A DNA stretch of 64,000 nt, taken from assembly GCA_016169945.1 (NCBI GenBank), contig JADLSH010000395.1:3078501-3142500 (forward strand), written 5' to 3'. The first letter of the stretch is position 1. Every line of letters starts with the position of its first letter. A program made the translations under genes and the position numbers. Under the pieces are notes generated by a model. It saw nothing but the letters and a program-made list of their open reading frames with translations. It had not been told where the DNA came from and made no database searches. The stretch is from Trachythela sp. YZ-2020. Taxonomy: Eukaryota > Cnidaria > Anthozoa > Malacalcyonacea > Clavulariidae. Positions 1-10,970 of this stretch are shown here, one piece after another.

Positions 1-571
1 GTTCAAACGAAAACAATGATGAAAGGCTATGACACACTTGCTACTCGCTATCTACCGTTTATTTTAGATACTAGGCCTTTACTGAATATTTTTTGTTGTA
101 AAACAGTATTAAATTAAGAAAAATAATGCAAGTCATGTAACAAAGAATTCTCAAACATTCTAACTTTTACTTTTGAAAACCAATGGGAATATAAAACTAA
201 CTTTTATACACATATTATAAAAGACAGGAATGCATCAAAGGTTAATGCCATTTCTATAGTTAGAGAGCTTAAGCAAGTACGTTGCGTTACACAATAAAAC
301 TTATTCCCTAGAATTTTAACAAAACGTGGTTGCCGTCTACATGGAAAGCTACACAGAGGATTCTCCAAAAGTTGTGGCCGCCATCTTTTTAAAACTCTGT
401 TAAGGACAAGTGCCCGGGGGTCATTACCCGATGTTGACAAATGCCCTGCCCCCGGGTGAATGTGCGCCTGCAAATGCCGGGGTCTGGGGACAAGTTGGCT
501 TGCAAATGCCCCGCACTGTCCCGGGGGGGGATGGTTGCAGTTGGAATTGACTGATGCATAAAGCAGTGTTA
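1..571. other. No recognisable gene; GC-rich tract
   Basis: The first 400 bases are AT-rich and show no convincing coding signal. From about 405 to 530 there is an abrupt GC-rich patch with runs of C and G and repeated CAAATGCC-type units. It looks like a simple or transposon-derived repeat. Open frames across it carry no recognisable domain. Confidence 0.4.
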
Positions 572-1440
572 AGCCCGGCGCACACTAGTGCAAGTTGTAC
601 GCACAGATGTCATTCGTGACCAATTACGTGCGACGAAAATCCTAGTGTGCGGGGAAAATATACAGGATTTTTGTCACTCGTGTCGTGAACAACAAATATC
701 AAACGTGTTTGATATTTTCTGTCATTCGTGACAAAAATTCCTCGCAGCAAAGAAGTGCGCATGCGTGTTATTTCCCAAAACAACATGGCGGATAGTGAAC
801 AAACACTTGCAGCTAGCACAGGAATTGCGACGGGCGTTCATTGGTCAATATTCTTCGTTCTTTAAATGACTAGAAAGGCGGTATATTTAGCATTATATAT
901 AGTGGTTTATTGCAATTGCATTCAGCGAGCTAGTCGGTGGCGTAGTGGTTTAGGGCGTGCGCTGGCTACAGTTTCTTAGAGCGGCTGTTCAAGCCCGGTC
1001 AATCCCGGCCAAAACTTTTTTCTCACTTAAATTATTTTTTCTTTCAAATAATTTTTTCCGACTTGTTTTAACCCCAAAATTCCTTTTCAGACATTTCTGG
1101 TTAGGGTTAGGTTAAGGGTTGGAGGTGGGAAAGGTTTATTTTATAAGTATTTGACTTAACTATAGTCAGGCAAATGCCCGCCGCAATTCCTGTCGCTAGC
1201 TGCAAGTGTTTGTTCACTATCCGCCATGTTGTTTTGGGAAATAACACGCATGCGCACTTCTTTGCTGCGAGGAATTTTTGTCACGAATGACAGAAAATAT
1301 CAAACACGTTTGATATTTGTTGTTCACGACACGAGTGACAAAAATACTGTATATTTTCCCCGCACACTAGGATTTTCGTCGCACGTAATTGGTCACGAAT
1401 GACATCTGTGCGTACAACTTGCACTAGTGTGCGCCGGGCT
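572..1440. mobile_element. Foldback MITE, PIF/Harbinger-like (TTA target duplication)
   Basis: The two ends are inverted copies about 265 bp long (572-836 and about 1172-1440), beginning AGCCCGGCGCACACTAG and ending with its complement. A direct TTA lies immediately outside each end (569-571 and 1441-1443), the target duplication typical of PIF/Harbinger elements. No transposase frame is present, so the element is non-autonomous. Both arms contain CAACATGGCGG. The 335-bp centre holds a tRNA-like segment. Superfamily assignment rests on the 3-bp duplication alone. Confidence 0.8.
925..1012 (+). repeat. tRNA-like (SINE head) segment inside the foldback element
   Basis: GTGGCGTAGTGG at 937-948 resembles an RNA polymerase III A box and GTTCAAGCCCG at 987-997 resembles a B box, about 40 bp apart as in tRNA genes and tRNA-derived SINEs. 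I could not fold a clean cloverleaf, and a long T-rich stretch follows, so this is more likely a SINE-type promoter head or a decayed tRNA than a working tRNA gene. Confidence 0.5.
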
Positions 1441-1443
1441 TTA

Positions 1444-2517
1444 GGGAACACATGTGCCAAAACAGAGGTGTCACCCAGACTGCAGAGAGTTGGTCAGAGC
1501 CACCACCAAACTTTTTAAGGGAAAAGTTTTAGCACCCCTGGAAAGTGTGTCATTTAAACAATTTTCAGACTCTAACCTACCCCACAAATATCTAAATTCT
1601 CTTGACTTGAGTTGTGCAACTTGGACTCAAGTTGCAATTTTTGGGATTTGTTACTGAGACTGCAATGCAAGTCAAACGTAAACTTGTAAATATCTAGTTA
1701 AAATCAACTTTTCCACCACTGGCACTGTAAATTCATTCATCATCTCATCATCCTTGGGAACCTTTTTGCACCCCTGCCCCTAGATTAGTAGCTTTTACAC
1801 CCCAGAGATCTTGTCGAAAATAGCCCAACTCTACAGTCTGGGTTGTCATTTATACAACAGTGCCACTTTCCTGGAGTTTGTTGTCTTCCATAATTAGACA
1901 GTCTAATAATAAAAGAGAAATTCTGTGCAATTCATTAATGTTGATTGTGGAAGAATCTTCACACTGTCCTTCTATTGGGGGGTGTTACTATTGGTCAAGT
2001 GAAAATGAACCATTATATACCTCCTTTTAGGCCCTGTCGACACATGTACAAATTTGTTGTATATTGCAAACATTTTGTTTCATTTTCCAAAAAATTTGCA
2101 TCCATGCTTAGGGTATCTGCCTACATGAATATGCTAAAAACAATGCAAAATTGCTAAAATCACTTATAAGGCATGTGCTAAATACAGCATGACACAAGTT
2201 CACAGTACAGCTGTGGGTGTTATTAGTGTGGGTGGATATCAAATTTCATAGACTTTACATCAATGTTTAATTTGTTTTCCAAATGTTCATTTGATTTTCA
2301 AATCTTTTCACTCGCAGACTATTTTGAAACGTTTTCATTTTCGATGTGTGTGTTCACTGGATATCTGTGGACAGATCAGAAAGAAATGTTTGCGTTTACA
2401 AACAAATCTGTATGTATGTTGATTTTGCCTTACCGTTTCTCCTCTTTAATTCAAGATGGTTTTATTTGTCATGATATGACTCTTGTGCGTTAAAATACCA
2501 TGCTCAGACTTTTATAT
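1444..2517. other. No recognisable gene
   Basis: AT-rich sequence with only short open frames that carry no known motif and no convincing splice sites. It may include intron or flank of the receptor gene C, whose visible exons begin at 4873. Confidence 0.4.
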
Positions 2518-2630
2518 TTAACCCATTAACTGGCAGTACCTTACCACTGACGAGTAAAATCATCTGGCGTTAGAGAGAATAAAATACTAAAGTAGGGTGC
2601 ATCTGGGCGCATTGCCAACTAATGGGTTAA
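2518..2630 (-). repeat. MITE copy (TTAACCCATTA family)
   Basis: A 113-bp unit with inverted ends (TTAACCCATTAAC at the left, CTAATGGGTTAA at the right). Its interior, containing the complement of CCCAGATGCGCCCTACTTTAG, matches in reverse orientation the three tandem units at 3179-3560. No coding capacity. Confidence 0.7.
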
Positions 2631-2897
2631 AGAAGCCTTGCACACCACTGGGCTTCATCACATTGGTGAACAATTAATCATGTGGCATTACTGTAATCCA
2701 GTAAGAACAAATTCTAAGTGATGCCAAATGAACAAATGTTAATGAATGGGGTGCGAAATTTGAGCACATTGAATAGGTTAAACCAAATTTAAGTTGCTAT
2801 GAACTAACCAGTGATGTTCCCTTCGTACAGTAGTTGTTTTACTTTGTCTGATGCTGGAAGATCAGTTCTCTTCATGGGAAGTCTCATGTGCACTGAT

Positions 2898-2930
2898 TAA
2901 TGACTTAGTATACAGTATACTAAGTCATTA
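2898..2930. repeat. Perfect 33-bp palindrome
   Basis: TAATGACTTAGTATAC, a central A, then the exact reverse complement. The half site TGACTTAG resembles a bZIP-type site, but a hairpin remnant of a transposon is equally likely. Confidence 0.7.
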
Positions 2931-3178
2931 GTATATGTCTTCCAGACGAAGGGCCTTCGCTCAAAACGTCGAAGTTCTCATTGTATTTTTCAGGTAGATT
3001 GATCCAACACAACAGCAGTATATTGTAAGCTATATTTTCCTTAATCTGAGTATCAGGCTGATTTCCCTTTCTTCAATGCAGGTGTAGGAAAAGGAAAGAG
3101 GGCCTGATACAAATCCGTTCCTGGTCACATGTAAAAAAGTCTGGCTTTTGACCCGATTGGTCTATCAGCCAACGTAAA

Positions 3179-3560
3179 TTAGCCCATTGGCTTGCAATGC
3201 ACCCAGATGCGCCCTACTTTAGTATTTTACCAAACAATTTTACTTGTCAGTGATAGGGTCCTGCCAGTTATTACAGTTAATGGGTTAACAAAACTATCTG
3301 CCAGTGTCTCTTGTTAACCGATTAGCTTGCAATGTGCCCAGATGCGCCCTACTTTAGTATTTTACCAAACAATTTTACTTGTCAGTGCTAGGGTCCTGCC
3401 AGTTATTACAGTTAATGGGTTAACAAAACTATCTGCCAGTGTCTCTTGTTAACCCATTAGCTTGCAATGTGCCCAGATGCGCCCTACTTTAGTATTTTAC
3501 TCTGTCTAACGCTAGACGATTTTACTTGTCAGTGCTGGGGTACTGCCAGTTAATGGTTAA
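3179..3560 (+). repeat. Three tandem copies of the TTAACCCATTA MITE
   Basis: Three units with a period near 135 bp start at about 3179, 3315 and 3449. Each contains CCCAGATGCGCCCTACTTTAG-type sequence followed by TTTACTTGTCAGTG and a CTGCCAGTTA end. Units 1 and 2 share an identical spacer (ACAAAACTATCTGCCAGTGT), so the array grew by duplication rather than by independent insertions. Unit 3 has an unshortened centre (CTCTGTCTAACGCTAGACG) that the first two lack. Confidence 0.75.
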
Positions 3561-3639
3561 CTATGACTTTTTGATTGGCTGTTATGTGAAATTCACTTTT
3601 CCGCTGGGATATTTTGATTAAATACTAAATATAGATTTT

Positions 3640-4770
3640 ACTTGGAAGCAGAAAGCGGACAGGTTGTTTGTATGACAATTAGATTGGTTTAAGTCTTATT
3701 TAACAAACCGAGAACAAGTTTGCATCATCAATGGCCATAGATCATCTTCCAAAAAGGAGATCATCTGTTACTCTTACTCTATATAAACGATTTACCAGCG
3801 AATCTACACAAGACTACTCCCTGTTTATACGCTGATGATACCCAAATATTTTCTTCTAATGATTATACTGAACTTATTGATAACCTAAATTCTGATTTAA
3901 ATAAAATTAGTGAATGGCTTGTTAAAAACAAATTGCAACATCATCCAACCAAAACTAAGTTAATGATTATTGGATCGACACATAACCTAAGTACTAAGGT
4001 TTGTGATTATACAGTCCTATTAAACAGTAAGTCTATTTCTTGAATACGTTCTTTCGAATGTCTAGAGGATATGTAAAAAAGTTGGATCTGGTATCCCAAT
4101 TATGAGACGGGTTAAGTCTTTTGTTCCTGCAGATACTCTGCAAACGATCTATAATGCCCTGATACAGCCATGTTTTGACTATTGTTCTCCCCTATGGGGA
4201 AACTGTAGCAAACAGCTCCAAGATAAACTTCAAAATTTCAAAATCGTGCCGCAAGGATTATTGCCGGCGCAAGCTATGAAATTAACTCAGCTGACGTTCT
4301 TGTATCTCTCGGTTTGGCAACTTTAGAGAGAAGACGACAAAAGACTAAGTCACTACTTTACAATCGTTGACTAGGATAAGGTCACTGCAGCCAAATTATA
4401 ATCTTAGAAATAGTATTACTGATTTAGCTCTCGCAAAACTGAGAAGGGCATTCTTGAAAAAAGGTTTTAAATACAGCGGGGCAAAACTTTGGAATAGCCT
4501 TCCTTGGGAAGCACAACAAGCAAAATGAGTTTACTCTTTCAAAATGAGTATTGGTAATAAGAATTGATTACATACTGATAATTCATGGGTCACAAATATA
4601 CCTGTAAATAGGGTTTTAACCGTTCTATTTATTTTTCTGTACATGTTAATGTGTAATATACAGTATTTTGTTAGTGTATCAATTTTGTAACTGTATTTTT
4701 ATATTTGACACCCCTCATGGAAACCAACAATACGTTAATGAGGCTAGCGTCATTAAATAAAATACAAATA
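3640..4770 (+). mobile_element. Broken non-LTR retrotransposon, reverse transcriptase part
   Basis: Translations in interrupted frames show typical LINE reverse transcriptase pieces: WFKSYLTNR near 3690, the catalytic YADDTQIF near 3832, a thumb-like stretch (NKISEWLVKNKLQ) near 3902, and the C-terminal FDYCSPLWGNC and LERRRQ segments from about 4102 to 4340. Stops and frame changes break it repeatedly and a deletion precedes the YADD part, so it cannot make a protein. The 3' end is probably at the AATAAAATACAAATAAAG tail near 4770. It sits just upstream of the gene C membrane exon, probably in an intron. CR1/L2-like by overall look. Confidence 0.75.
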
Positions 4771-4872
4771 AAGCCTGACCCTCAGGTTACCATTTCCTCA
4801 TTATGTGCAAGTTGAGGACGCAGGATTTTGTTGGTACTTCTGTAGGAATTTAACTGATGACTTGCTTTTCAG

Positions 4873-6989
4873 CAACTTCTTCTCTGATGATGCCAGGACA
4901 ACCAACAGTGTCAAATGCAAATGGCCAAATACGACCAAGTATCACTGTTATATCACCAAGTAGTGTTGCAAGTAGCAAATCTATTACAGGTGGTAAACAA
5001 ATACTTACTACAAAAGGAACGACAATGATTGAAGAAGACAAGATGGAACCCTGGGTTATCATTGTAATCTCAGCTTCAGCAGCTGTAGTTCTTATTGCTA
5101 TTGTCATTTTAGTTCTTCTTTTAATCTTTAAAAGGTTAGTTTAGACCAGTTTTTAAATGCACCCGCTACAGTAGTTGTAGCTTACATAAGTGAATGGTAT
5201 TGGTATACCTGTGACATACAGTATGGTACCTACCTGTACGGTAGTTAATTAACCCATCAATGTGCACGAGTCACCTTTGGACAGGTTGATCACAGTTAGG
5301 CACATGCTTGCTTAAAGGATTAAGAAAAATAGCAGATAATTTGGTAAACCCATAACTGTTACAGCTGCAATGTTCCATAATAAGACCGTATCTACTTTTT
5401 ACTCTGTCTAATGTTAGATGATATTGTTAAAGAGAAATGATGTAAATGGGTTAAACTTGACATACAAGAATATCTCCCTCCCCTCCTGCAAGTACAGTAA
5501 AATGATATGACATTACTTAGAGTAAAATATTAAAAAGGAGAATGAAGTTATGCCACACCCATCATAATTTTGCTATATAACACACTTTCTGTGTGTCAAT
5601 TATAGAAGAGGAATGCACTCTCTTAGTGAAGTTAATAAGTTCTTAGTGCACTTACTGTACTGTACTGTACTGTACTGTATTGTACTGTACATGTATAATT
5701 ACTATATACCGAACAGCCATGTACGTTTGTACTGTGTGATAATTCACAAAATATGTTTCTGTGCAGCACAGTAAGTATATATATATATACTGTAGGTGCT
5801 ACTATAGTTGTTACAATAATATGTGATGGTTTGTTTTCAGACGACGTATTCAAAGACTGGAAAGAGAGAGAAATTTGTCCTATACCAACGCGAATTATGA
5901 AAGGTAAGTAGGTAAGAAGGTTTTAAAAACTAGGTCAGTATAGACTAGGTAATATTTGTTTCATCATGAAACTGTGTACAGTAATTTAATATCATGTTTT
6001 TTGTTCTATCTTTACTTGTGAAGTACGGTGAAGTTCAGAGCAGATATGGAGACAGACGGTACAACTTTAGAAAGGTATAAAATGCTAACTATGTTTGAAT
6101 TTTTCCCCACATTTATTATGACCTGTAGAAATCCTCGGGAGATGTTTATATAACAAAAAGGCTTCTAACTTCTGAAGTTCTGTAATCCAAAACCAAATAT
6201 AAAATTAAAGTTATTCCGAAAAATGAATGCATAATACACAATTTTTAAACAGTGTAAAAATTGTGTATTGTGCACTCATTTTTCGAAATATATATGATTC
6301 TACATCTGCTGAAACTATCTGCCGGCGAAGGATTATGTATGGCAACTTACCCTACTGTATATTAACTATTTCCTTTTGGCATTGGCCCTTGAAAGGATGT
6401 CGTGTTCAAGAATCAAGTGGATTAACTTCGTCACACGAGGAAACTTCTTGAGTTTAATTTAAAAACACAGCCCAATCTTGTGAATAACTGCATGCGTATT
6501 GTAGAAATTGACCCCTTTCATAGAGGTGAAAGGCCTTTCCATGTGCTGCCAGTCGTGCCAGAAGGAATAGTTGTGCATCACATGGCACTGTTACGAGTGC
6601 TGCATGTACTACATTTAAGTGCATATAATATACATCCAGTACTGTATATACAGCTAGTAATATATTTTATTTTAAGTGACCCAAGTACACGAAAGACAAA
6701 CAACAACCCACGTCGAGATGCTGGTTATGAACGTGTTGACCTTCCTGGTGATAAGAAGCCACAGTATGAAAACGTCAACCCACAACATTCAGTAAAAGAA
6801 ACAAATGAAACAGCACGCCCTAAGCAGCCGTATGAAAATGTCACACCTATGGTTTCTTCAGCCAATGACAAGGCTAAGGCTCCTGATGGTCGATACGAGG
6901 AGGTATTTTTAGATTCCTCCAAAGAAACTAATGACGATAAGAAAAAGAGGAACGATAAGTGTTATGAAAATGTAGAGCTCAAGAATTGA
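4873..6989 (+). CDS. Gene C: transmembrane receptor, last four exons (partial)
   Basis: Four exons splice in a consistent frame: 4873-5134, 5841-5903, 6024-6074 and 6676-6989, all with AG/GT borders (entry phase 1, then phase 2 at each later junction). They give about 229 residues: a Ser/Thr-rich stalk, one strongly hydrophobic membrane segment (about 5046-5130) and a charged cytoplasmic tail. The tail holds GYERV, QYENV, PYENV, RYEEV and CYENV. YxN after tyrosine is the known binding signature of Grb2-type SH2 domains, so phosphotyrosine signalling is likely (inference). The signal peptide and ectodomain must lie upstream and were not found in 1-4872. The phase 1 entry matches the ApeC/CUB genes A and B, so it may be a third member, but no ApeC or CUB is visible. 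Confidence 0.7.
5249..5455. repeat. Diverged MITE copy in gene C intron
   Basis: Ends TTAACCCATCAATGTGC at the left and AAATGGGTTAA at the right, with CTCTGTCTAATGTTAGATGAT inside. It matches the family seen at 2518 and 3179 but is longer and more diverged. It lies in the intron after the membrane exon. Confidence 0.5.
5654..5690 (+). repeat. (CTGTA)n microsatellite
   Basis: About seven copies of a 5-bp CTGTA unit with one A-to-T change, in the intron between gene C exons 4873-5134 and 5841-5903. Confidence 0.85.
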
Positions 6990-8200
6990 TATTGCATAGA
7001 ATAGTCAGTTGTAATAGATGCGAATTAAGGTGTACATGCATGTACTTCATACTGTACACTGTATTTCCCTATAAGGAAATGCCATAGAGCATTGCAGAGT
7101 ATGCTATAAATTTGGACACTTCTAGTAGTGAAGATGAAGAGAGTGTTGCAGTGTTAGACACTTGGACTGTAATTTTTGTAAAACAGTATAGTTATTACTG
7201 CATGTTAGTACATTCCATACTGTTCATAGCCAGGGTTGCATGAATGCAAATTGTATATTTGATAGACTAAATTTGTTTATACACAGACACTTAGTTGGTT
7301 TCATATAAATTTTACATATAAGGCTTTAAATATTGATTGTACTGAATTATTGTATTAGAACGTATTTGAATTATTCTAGTTATACATGCATGTCGTAGGT
7401 TTCAATATTGATTTTGGACTCGTGGCCGGCTGCGTGTTCACCGTTCGACATATACTGTACAGTATTCTTGACTTGCAACCGATCTGTTGAGAATTAGAAG
7501 ACAATCAATTGGCGACCATGTTGGTGCCAAATTCAATGAAAGATAATGAGATTATTTTGTTGAAATACCACCAACATGGCTGACGTGCAAGTAGTTGCAA
7601 GTCAAGAATATAGTGGCCATATACTCTATGCATGTACATCACATAAAAGAGCTAAAAACTAAGTACTACCTACTCATTTCGCAAACAAAAAAGGTCGACA
7701 CGTTTTGGCTGACTTACTATGTCTGAGTGTAGTCACTATCTTGAAAAACACCGCTGTATACCAACGGTACTGCCGGAAATACATGTACATTTTGTTTGCC
7801 TTTCTCGAGAACATTAATTAAGGCTTTTAGCGAGCGTGGGTGCATGATATCTTTAGAACAGGAAGTATTTTGGTTGCCTTTGAAATTGTACTTGAATACT
7901 CTACATCGGTTGAATGAAAAAAGATCTAGAACGCCTCTTTAAAAAAAAATGGCCTATAATTAGTTATAAACCAATTTTCTTTTGAACTTCCGTAAAGACC
8001 TTCGCCTCTAGCTGTATTTGAGAAAAAAGAAGGCTTTCAATCAATTGCGTGATGTTTATAAAAAATATTTATATCAAAGGACAAAGGTATACTTTCGGAA
8101 TCTTTTACGATACGAATTAAACGTAATGTAATTTTTAGTTTGGTCATTTTATTAATTTTTCGTGATATATCCATGGTTTAAATACTGCTATGTCCTTGTT
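6990..8200. other. 3' flank of gene C and intergenic sequence
   Basis: No coding signal apart from the foldback element at 7464-7609. The first several hundred bases presumably hold the gene C 3' untranslated region; I saw no clear AATAAA signal. Confidence 0.4.
7464..7609. repeat. Foldback MITE
   Basis: Inverted ends ATTCTTGACTTGCAAC and its complement, with further inverted homology inside (CCATGTTGGTG against CACCAACATGG). About 146 bp, no coding capacity. It lies 3' of gene C. Confidence 0.7.
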
Positions 8201-8410
8201 TCTAGCGTTCGAGATTTTTTAAGTCGAATGCATATGTAACGTATTTTACCCGAAATGTGGTAACATGCTCATGTTTCGTGCATGAATATATTTCTCTTTG
8301 ATCTTGACCCCGATCACAACGGGTCAGTACGTACCTATATATGAACAGGCTTTGTGATTGGTTGGTTATGACTAACTGTGGTTATGACTAACTGTGGTTA
8401 TGACAATATA

Positions 8411-8747
8411 CAGGGTGTCCCCAAAAAAGTCCCCCTATAGAAATCACTCTTGTTGTTAAACGTGCGCTGTTATACCTCTGGGAATTTAAAATAGCTTCTA
8501 AAACGAACAGCAACACAAAAATGTCAAATTACAAATTCGTTTTACCGTCAGTTCGAGTAAGAACGTCAGTTCAACTGACTATAGAGCAACGAGTATTTGT
8601 CGTAACAACTTATACGTCGCGTTTTAATTATTTGGACGAAGGGAAGTTGTAAATACTTCCGCAGTTCATGTACAATTCAATTAAATTCCCAAAGGTATAA
8701 TAACGCACAAGAGTGATTTCTAAAGGGGGACTTTTTTGGACACCCTG
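8411..8747. mobile_element. Mariner-like deletion derivative 1 (TA-flanked)
   Basis: Inverted ends CAGGGTGTCC...GGACACCCTG with TA immediately outside each end (8409-8410 and 8748-8749). The interior keeps a remnant reading as QLTIEQRVFVVTTY, the start of transposases found in Tc1/mariner-type elements with these termini; the rest is missing. It shares its right-hand TA with the next element. Confidence 0.75.
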
Positions 8748-8749
8748 TA

Positions 8750-9373
8750 CAGGGTGTCCCCCAAAAAAGTGACACTATAGAAATTATCCTATTGTTATAA
8801 TTTGAATGCCTGAGCACTATGCTAAACCCACAAGTGCATAAACTTCTGCTTCTGGAATTTAAAATAACTCCTATTACCATAAAAATCAAATTACATGTAA
8901 ATCCATACATCAGTTGGAGTAACAATAATGGTTCAATTGACTACAGAGCAACGAGTATTTGTTGTAACACAATTTACCCTAATACTGAATGTAACCGCAG
9001 TGCAATAATCGAGGAATTCAACGCTTTACGGCAGCAGCCTGAAATGATTCGAAATGTGATGCGCGGAATTCAGAGGCGAACCATTCTTTGTGTCGAAAGA
9101 AATGGGGGGACATGTTGAAGGGCACGGCCCATAGTTTAAACATTAATTTAATCAATTGTTGTTACGTGTAATATAAAAAGCAAACCATTTATTAGTGTAA
9201 TCGTTTTGCTTGACACGGGCGTTAAAATATTTGGAGGAAGCGAAAACGTTTTAAAATGCTTAAATGTAAATACAATTTAATTAAATTCCCAGTCGTGTAA
9301 TCACGCGCGTTTAAGAGCGGTTTAAGAACAATGAGATAATTTCTATAGTGTCACTTTTTTTTGGGACACCCTG
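8750..9373. mobile_element. Mariner-like deletion derivative 2 (TA-flanked)
   Basis: Inverted ends CAGGGTGTCC and GGGACACCCTG with TA on both sides (8748-8749 and 9374-9375). Inside are QLTTEQRVFVVTQF near 8938 and, close to 9060-9118, a stretch like the C-terminus of the same transposase family (RRTILCVERNGG). Stops and frame changes lie between them and most of the catalytic part is deleted. It is longer than its neighbour and clearly related to it. Confidence 0.75.
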
Positions 9374-9757
9374 TATAAGACATTAAACTATAGAAATCGT
9401 CTTTCTAAAGAACGATTCATAAACACTGATCACTTTTGTTTGAGAAGACCAATCACAAACCTCTTCATGTTAGGTAGGTACTTACCGATCACAACCCTAT
9501 CTCTAACCCTATTGTGCGCGAAACATGAGATTGAGAATATAACCCGAAATGCATTCGAAACTTGTTCGTCATGAAATTGAATGGTGATACAATCATTCTA
9601 ACTGATAAGCATGGTATGAAAGAATGTTGTGTATTGACTCGACGCTTAACCGCACATGTAGTTTGGTATTGGTTGGTCCATATATAGAGAAAGAGTTGTA
9701 TAGAAGTATCGAAGTTAGAAATATTTCCAACTATGATAATATACGTACAGTAAATAC

Positions 9758-9840
9758 ATGTAGTTAAGGTTAGGGTCAATGTCAGGGTTACGGTTATGGT
9801 AAGGATTAGTGTAAGGGTTAAGCTTGGTGTAAGTGTTAGA
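9758..9840 (+). repeat. Degenerate GGTTAG-rich stretch
   Basis: Many loosely repeated units such as GGTTAGGGT, GGGTTACGG and AAGGGTTAAG. Resembles a degenerate interstitial telomere-type repeat, but no exact TTAGGG run is present. Confidence 0.45.
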
Positions 9841-10035
9841 CTATATCCTAGGCTGACTTTTATCCAGTGTCAGTCAAGGTCACGAAAAATGTAGTGCCTG
9901 CAGTCAAGGTCATGAAATGCAATTATGTCATGTCATGTAAGAAGGTTTCGAAACAAACATTTTGAAAGGAACTTGAGGGCGCCTTTTAATAATTGTTGTA
10001 ATTGACCACAACATTTGGCCTGTAGCATTATTCAC
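9840..10035 (+). promoter_or_regulatory. Upstream segment of gene A shared with gene B
   Basis: TCAAGGTCATGAAATGCAAT, AAGGAACTTGAGGGCGCCTTTTAATAAT and TGTAATTGAC occur in the same order as near-matches at about 21283-21440, upstream of gene B. In each case the segment is 0.5-1 kb before the signal-peptide exon. It may be a conserved control region or simply leftover homology from the tandem gene duplication. Confidence 0.45.
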
Positions 10036-10906
10036 CCAGGTAAATAATTGCAAACATATATAAACAAAAATGATCTTTTTCTGGATAAGTTGTGCAGTTT
10101 TCCGACAGTTTGAAAAGGACAGTTTATTGGGAGAAGAATCCCCATAAGCGGCATATGACAGATAATGTAACTAGACCTTCATTGCAGCTATTGCTCAGCA
10201 TATACAAAATGGCATGCACATAACCTACATTTAACCTGTAACTAAGTAAAAATATTCGTCTGAAAGTTAGCGTGGGACGGGAAAACACGTATTCTTTCGT
10301 AGTGAAACTACAAAAGCGATAACATTTTGGCAGTACAGAATTTTTTTAAATTTTTGGTATAATAAAATATTTTTGCGGGAAAATTAAGTATGCAAAATTT
10401 GAACATAGATCACCGGACAAACTAAAGAAATACGGCGAATTAATTTTGAAAATTGAATTTTTAGTGATGCCAGCAATTCAGATATGCCACATGCTGTTGG
10501 TTGTTTTCTCAGTGGTTGTTTTCAATCGACGCCAATTTGGTTGATTTTCAAAACACACACATTAACATGTATGTATTGTTTACTGGTCGACTTGAGCCAG
10601 GGAAAAAGTAAACTCTTCTTAAAACAAACCAGGAAATAGTAAACTAAATCAGCTATTAAATTAATTAAGAATCAACCAACTAAAAGATAGCGCCTAGTGA
10701 CACACAATGACGTTATGTATAAATTTAAAAGAGAATTGGCTTAATTGGTGAAGTTTCACGCAGAGGGCTTCTTTGATGAGATCAGTCATTTCCTTTTTCA
10801 GTACACAGGATGTTTATACCCTAAAGAGCTTTTTGTGTAGTGACTATATTTATTCATTGAAGGCTGCTTCGTGAACGGTAGAGATTGCAAACAATAGGGT
10901 GCAGTC

Positions 10907-10970
10907 ATGAAGACTGGTATACACTTGATCTTAATACATGTACTCATGGTAAACTGGGTAAATGGAGAAG
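10907..10970 (+). CDS. Gene A exon 1: start codon and signal peptide
   Basis: Encodes MKTGIHLILIHVLMVNWVNG then Glu and one base of Gly, ending in a GTATAC donor. The hydrophobic core and small residues before the end fit a cleavable signal peptide. The ATG is supported by the matching position of the gene B start (MKIGVHLIIII) at 21935. Confidence 0.7.

Larger units (their letters stand above)
8215..9560. repeat. Inverted repeat flanking the paired mariner-like elements
   Basis: Sequence at about 8335-8370 (ACCTATATATGAACAGGCTTTGTGATTGGT) is roughly the reverse complement of about 9440-9485, and GAATGCAT and AACATGAG-type stretches further out are also mirrored. This suggests the two small elements sit in the middle of an older foldback element. 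Similarity is imperfect and borders are uncertain. Confidence 0.4.

Noticed and set aside
925..1012. Functional tRNA gene
   Set aside because: Box-like motifs are present but the acceptor and anticodon arms could not be paired convincingly, and it lies inside a transposable element.
3179..3560. CRISPR array
   Set aside because: Units are about 135 bp with near-identical spacers and transposon-like ends, in a eukaryotic genome.
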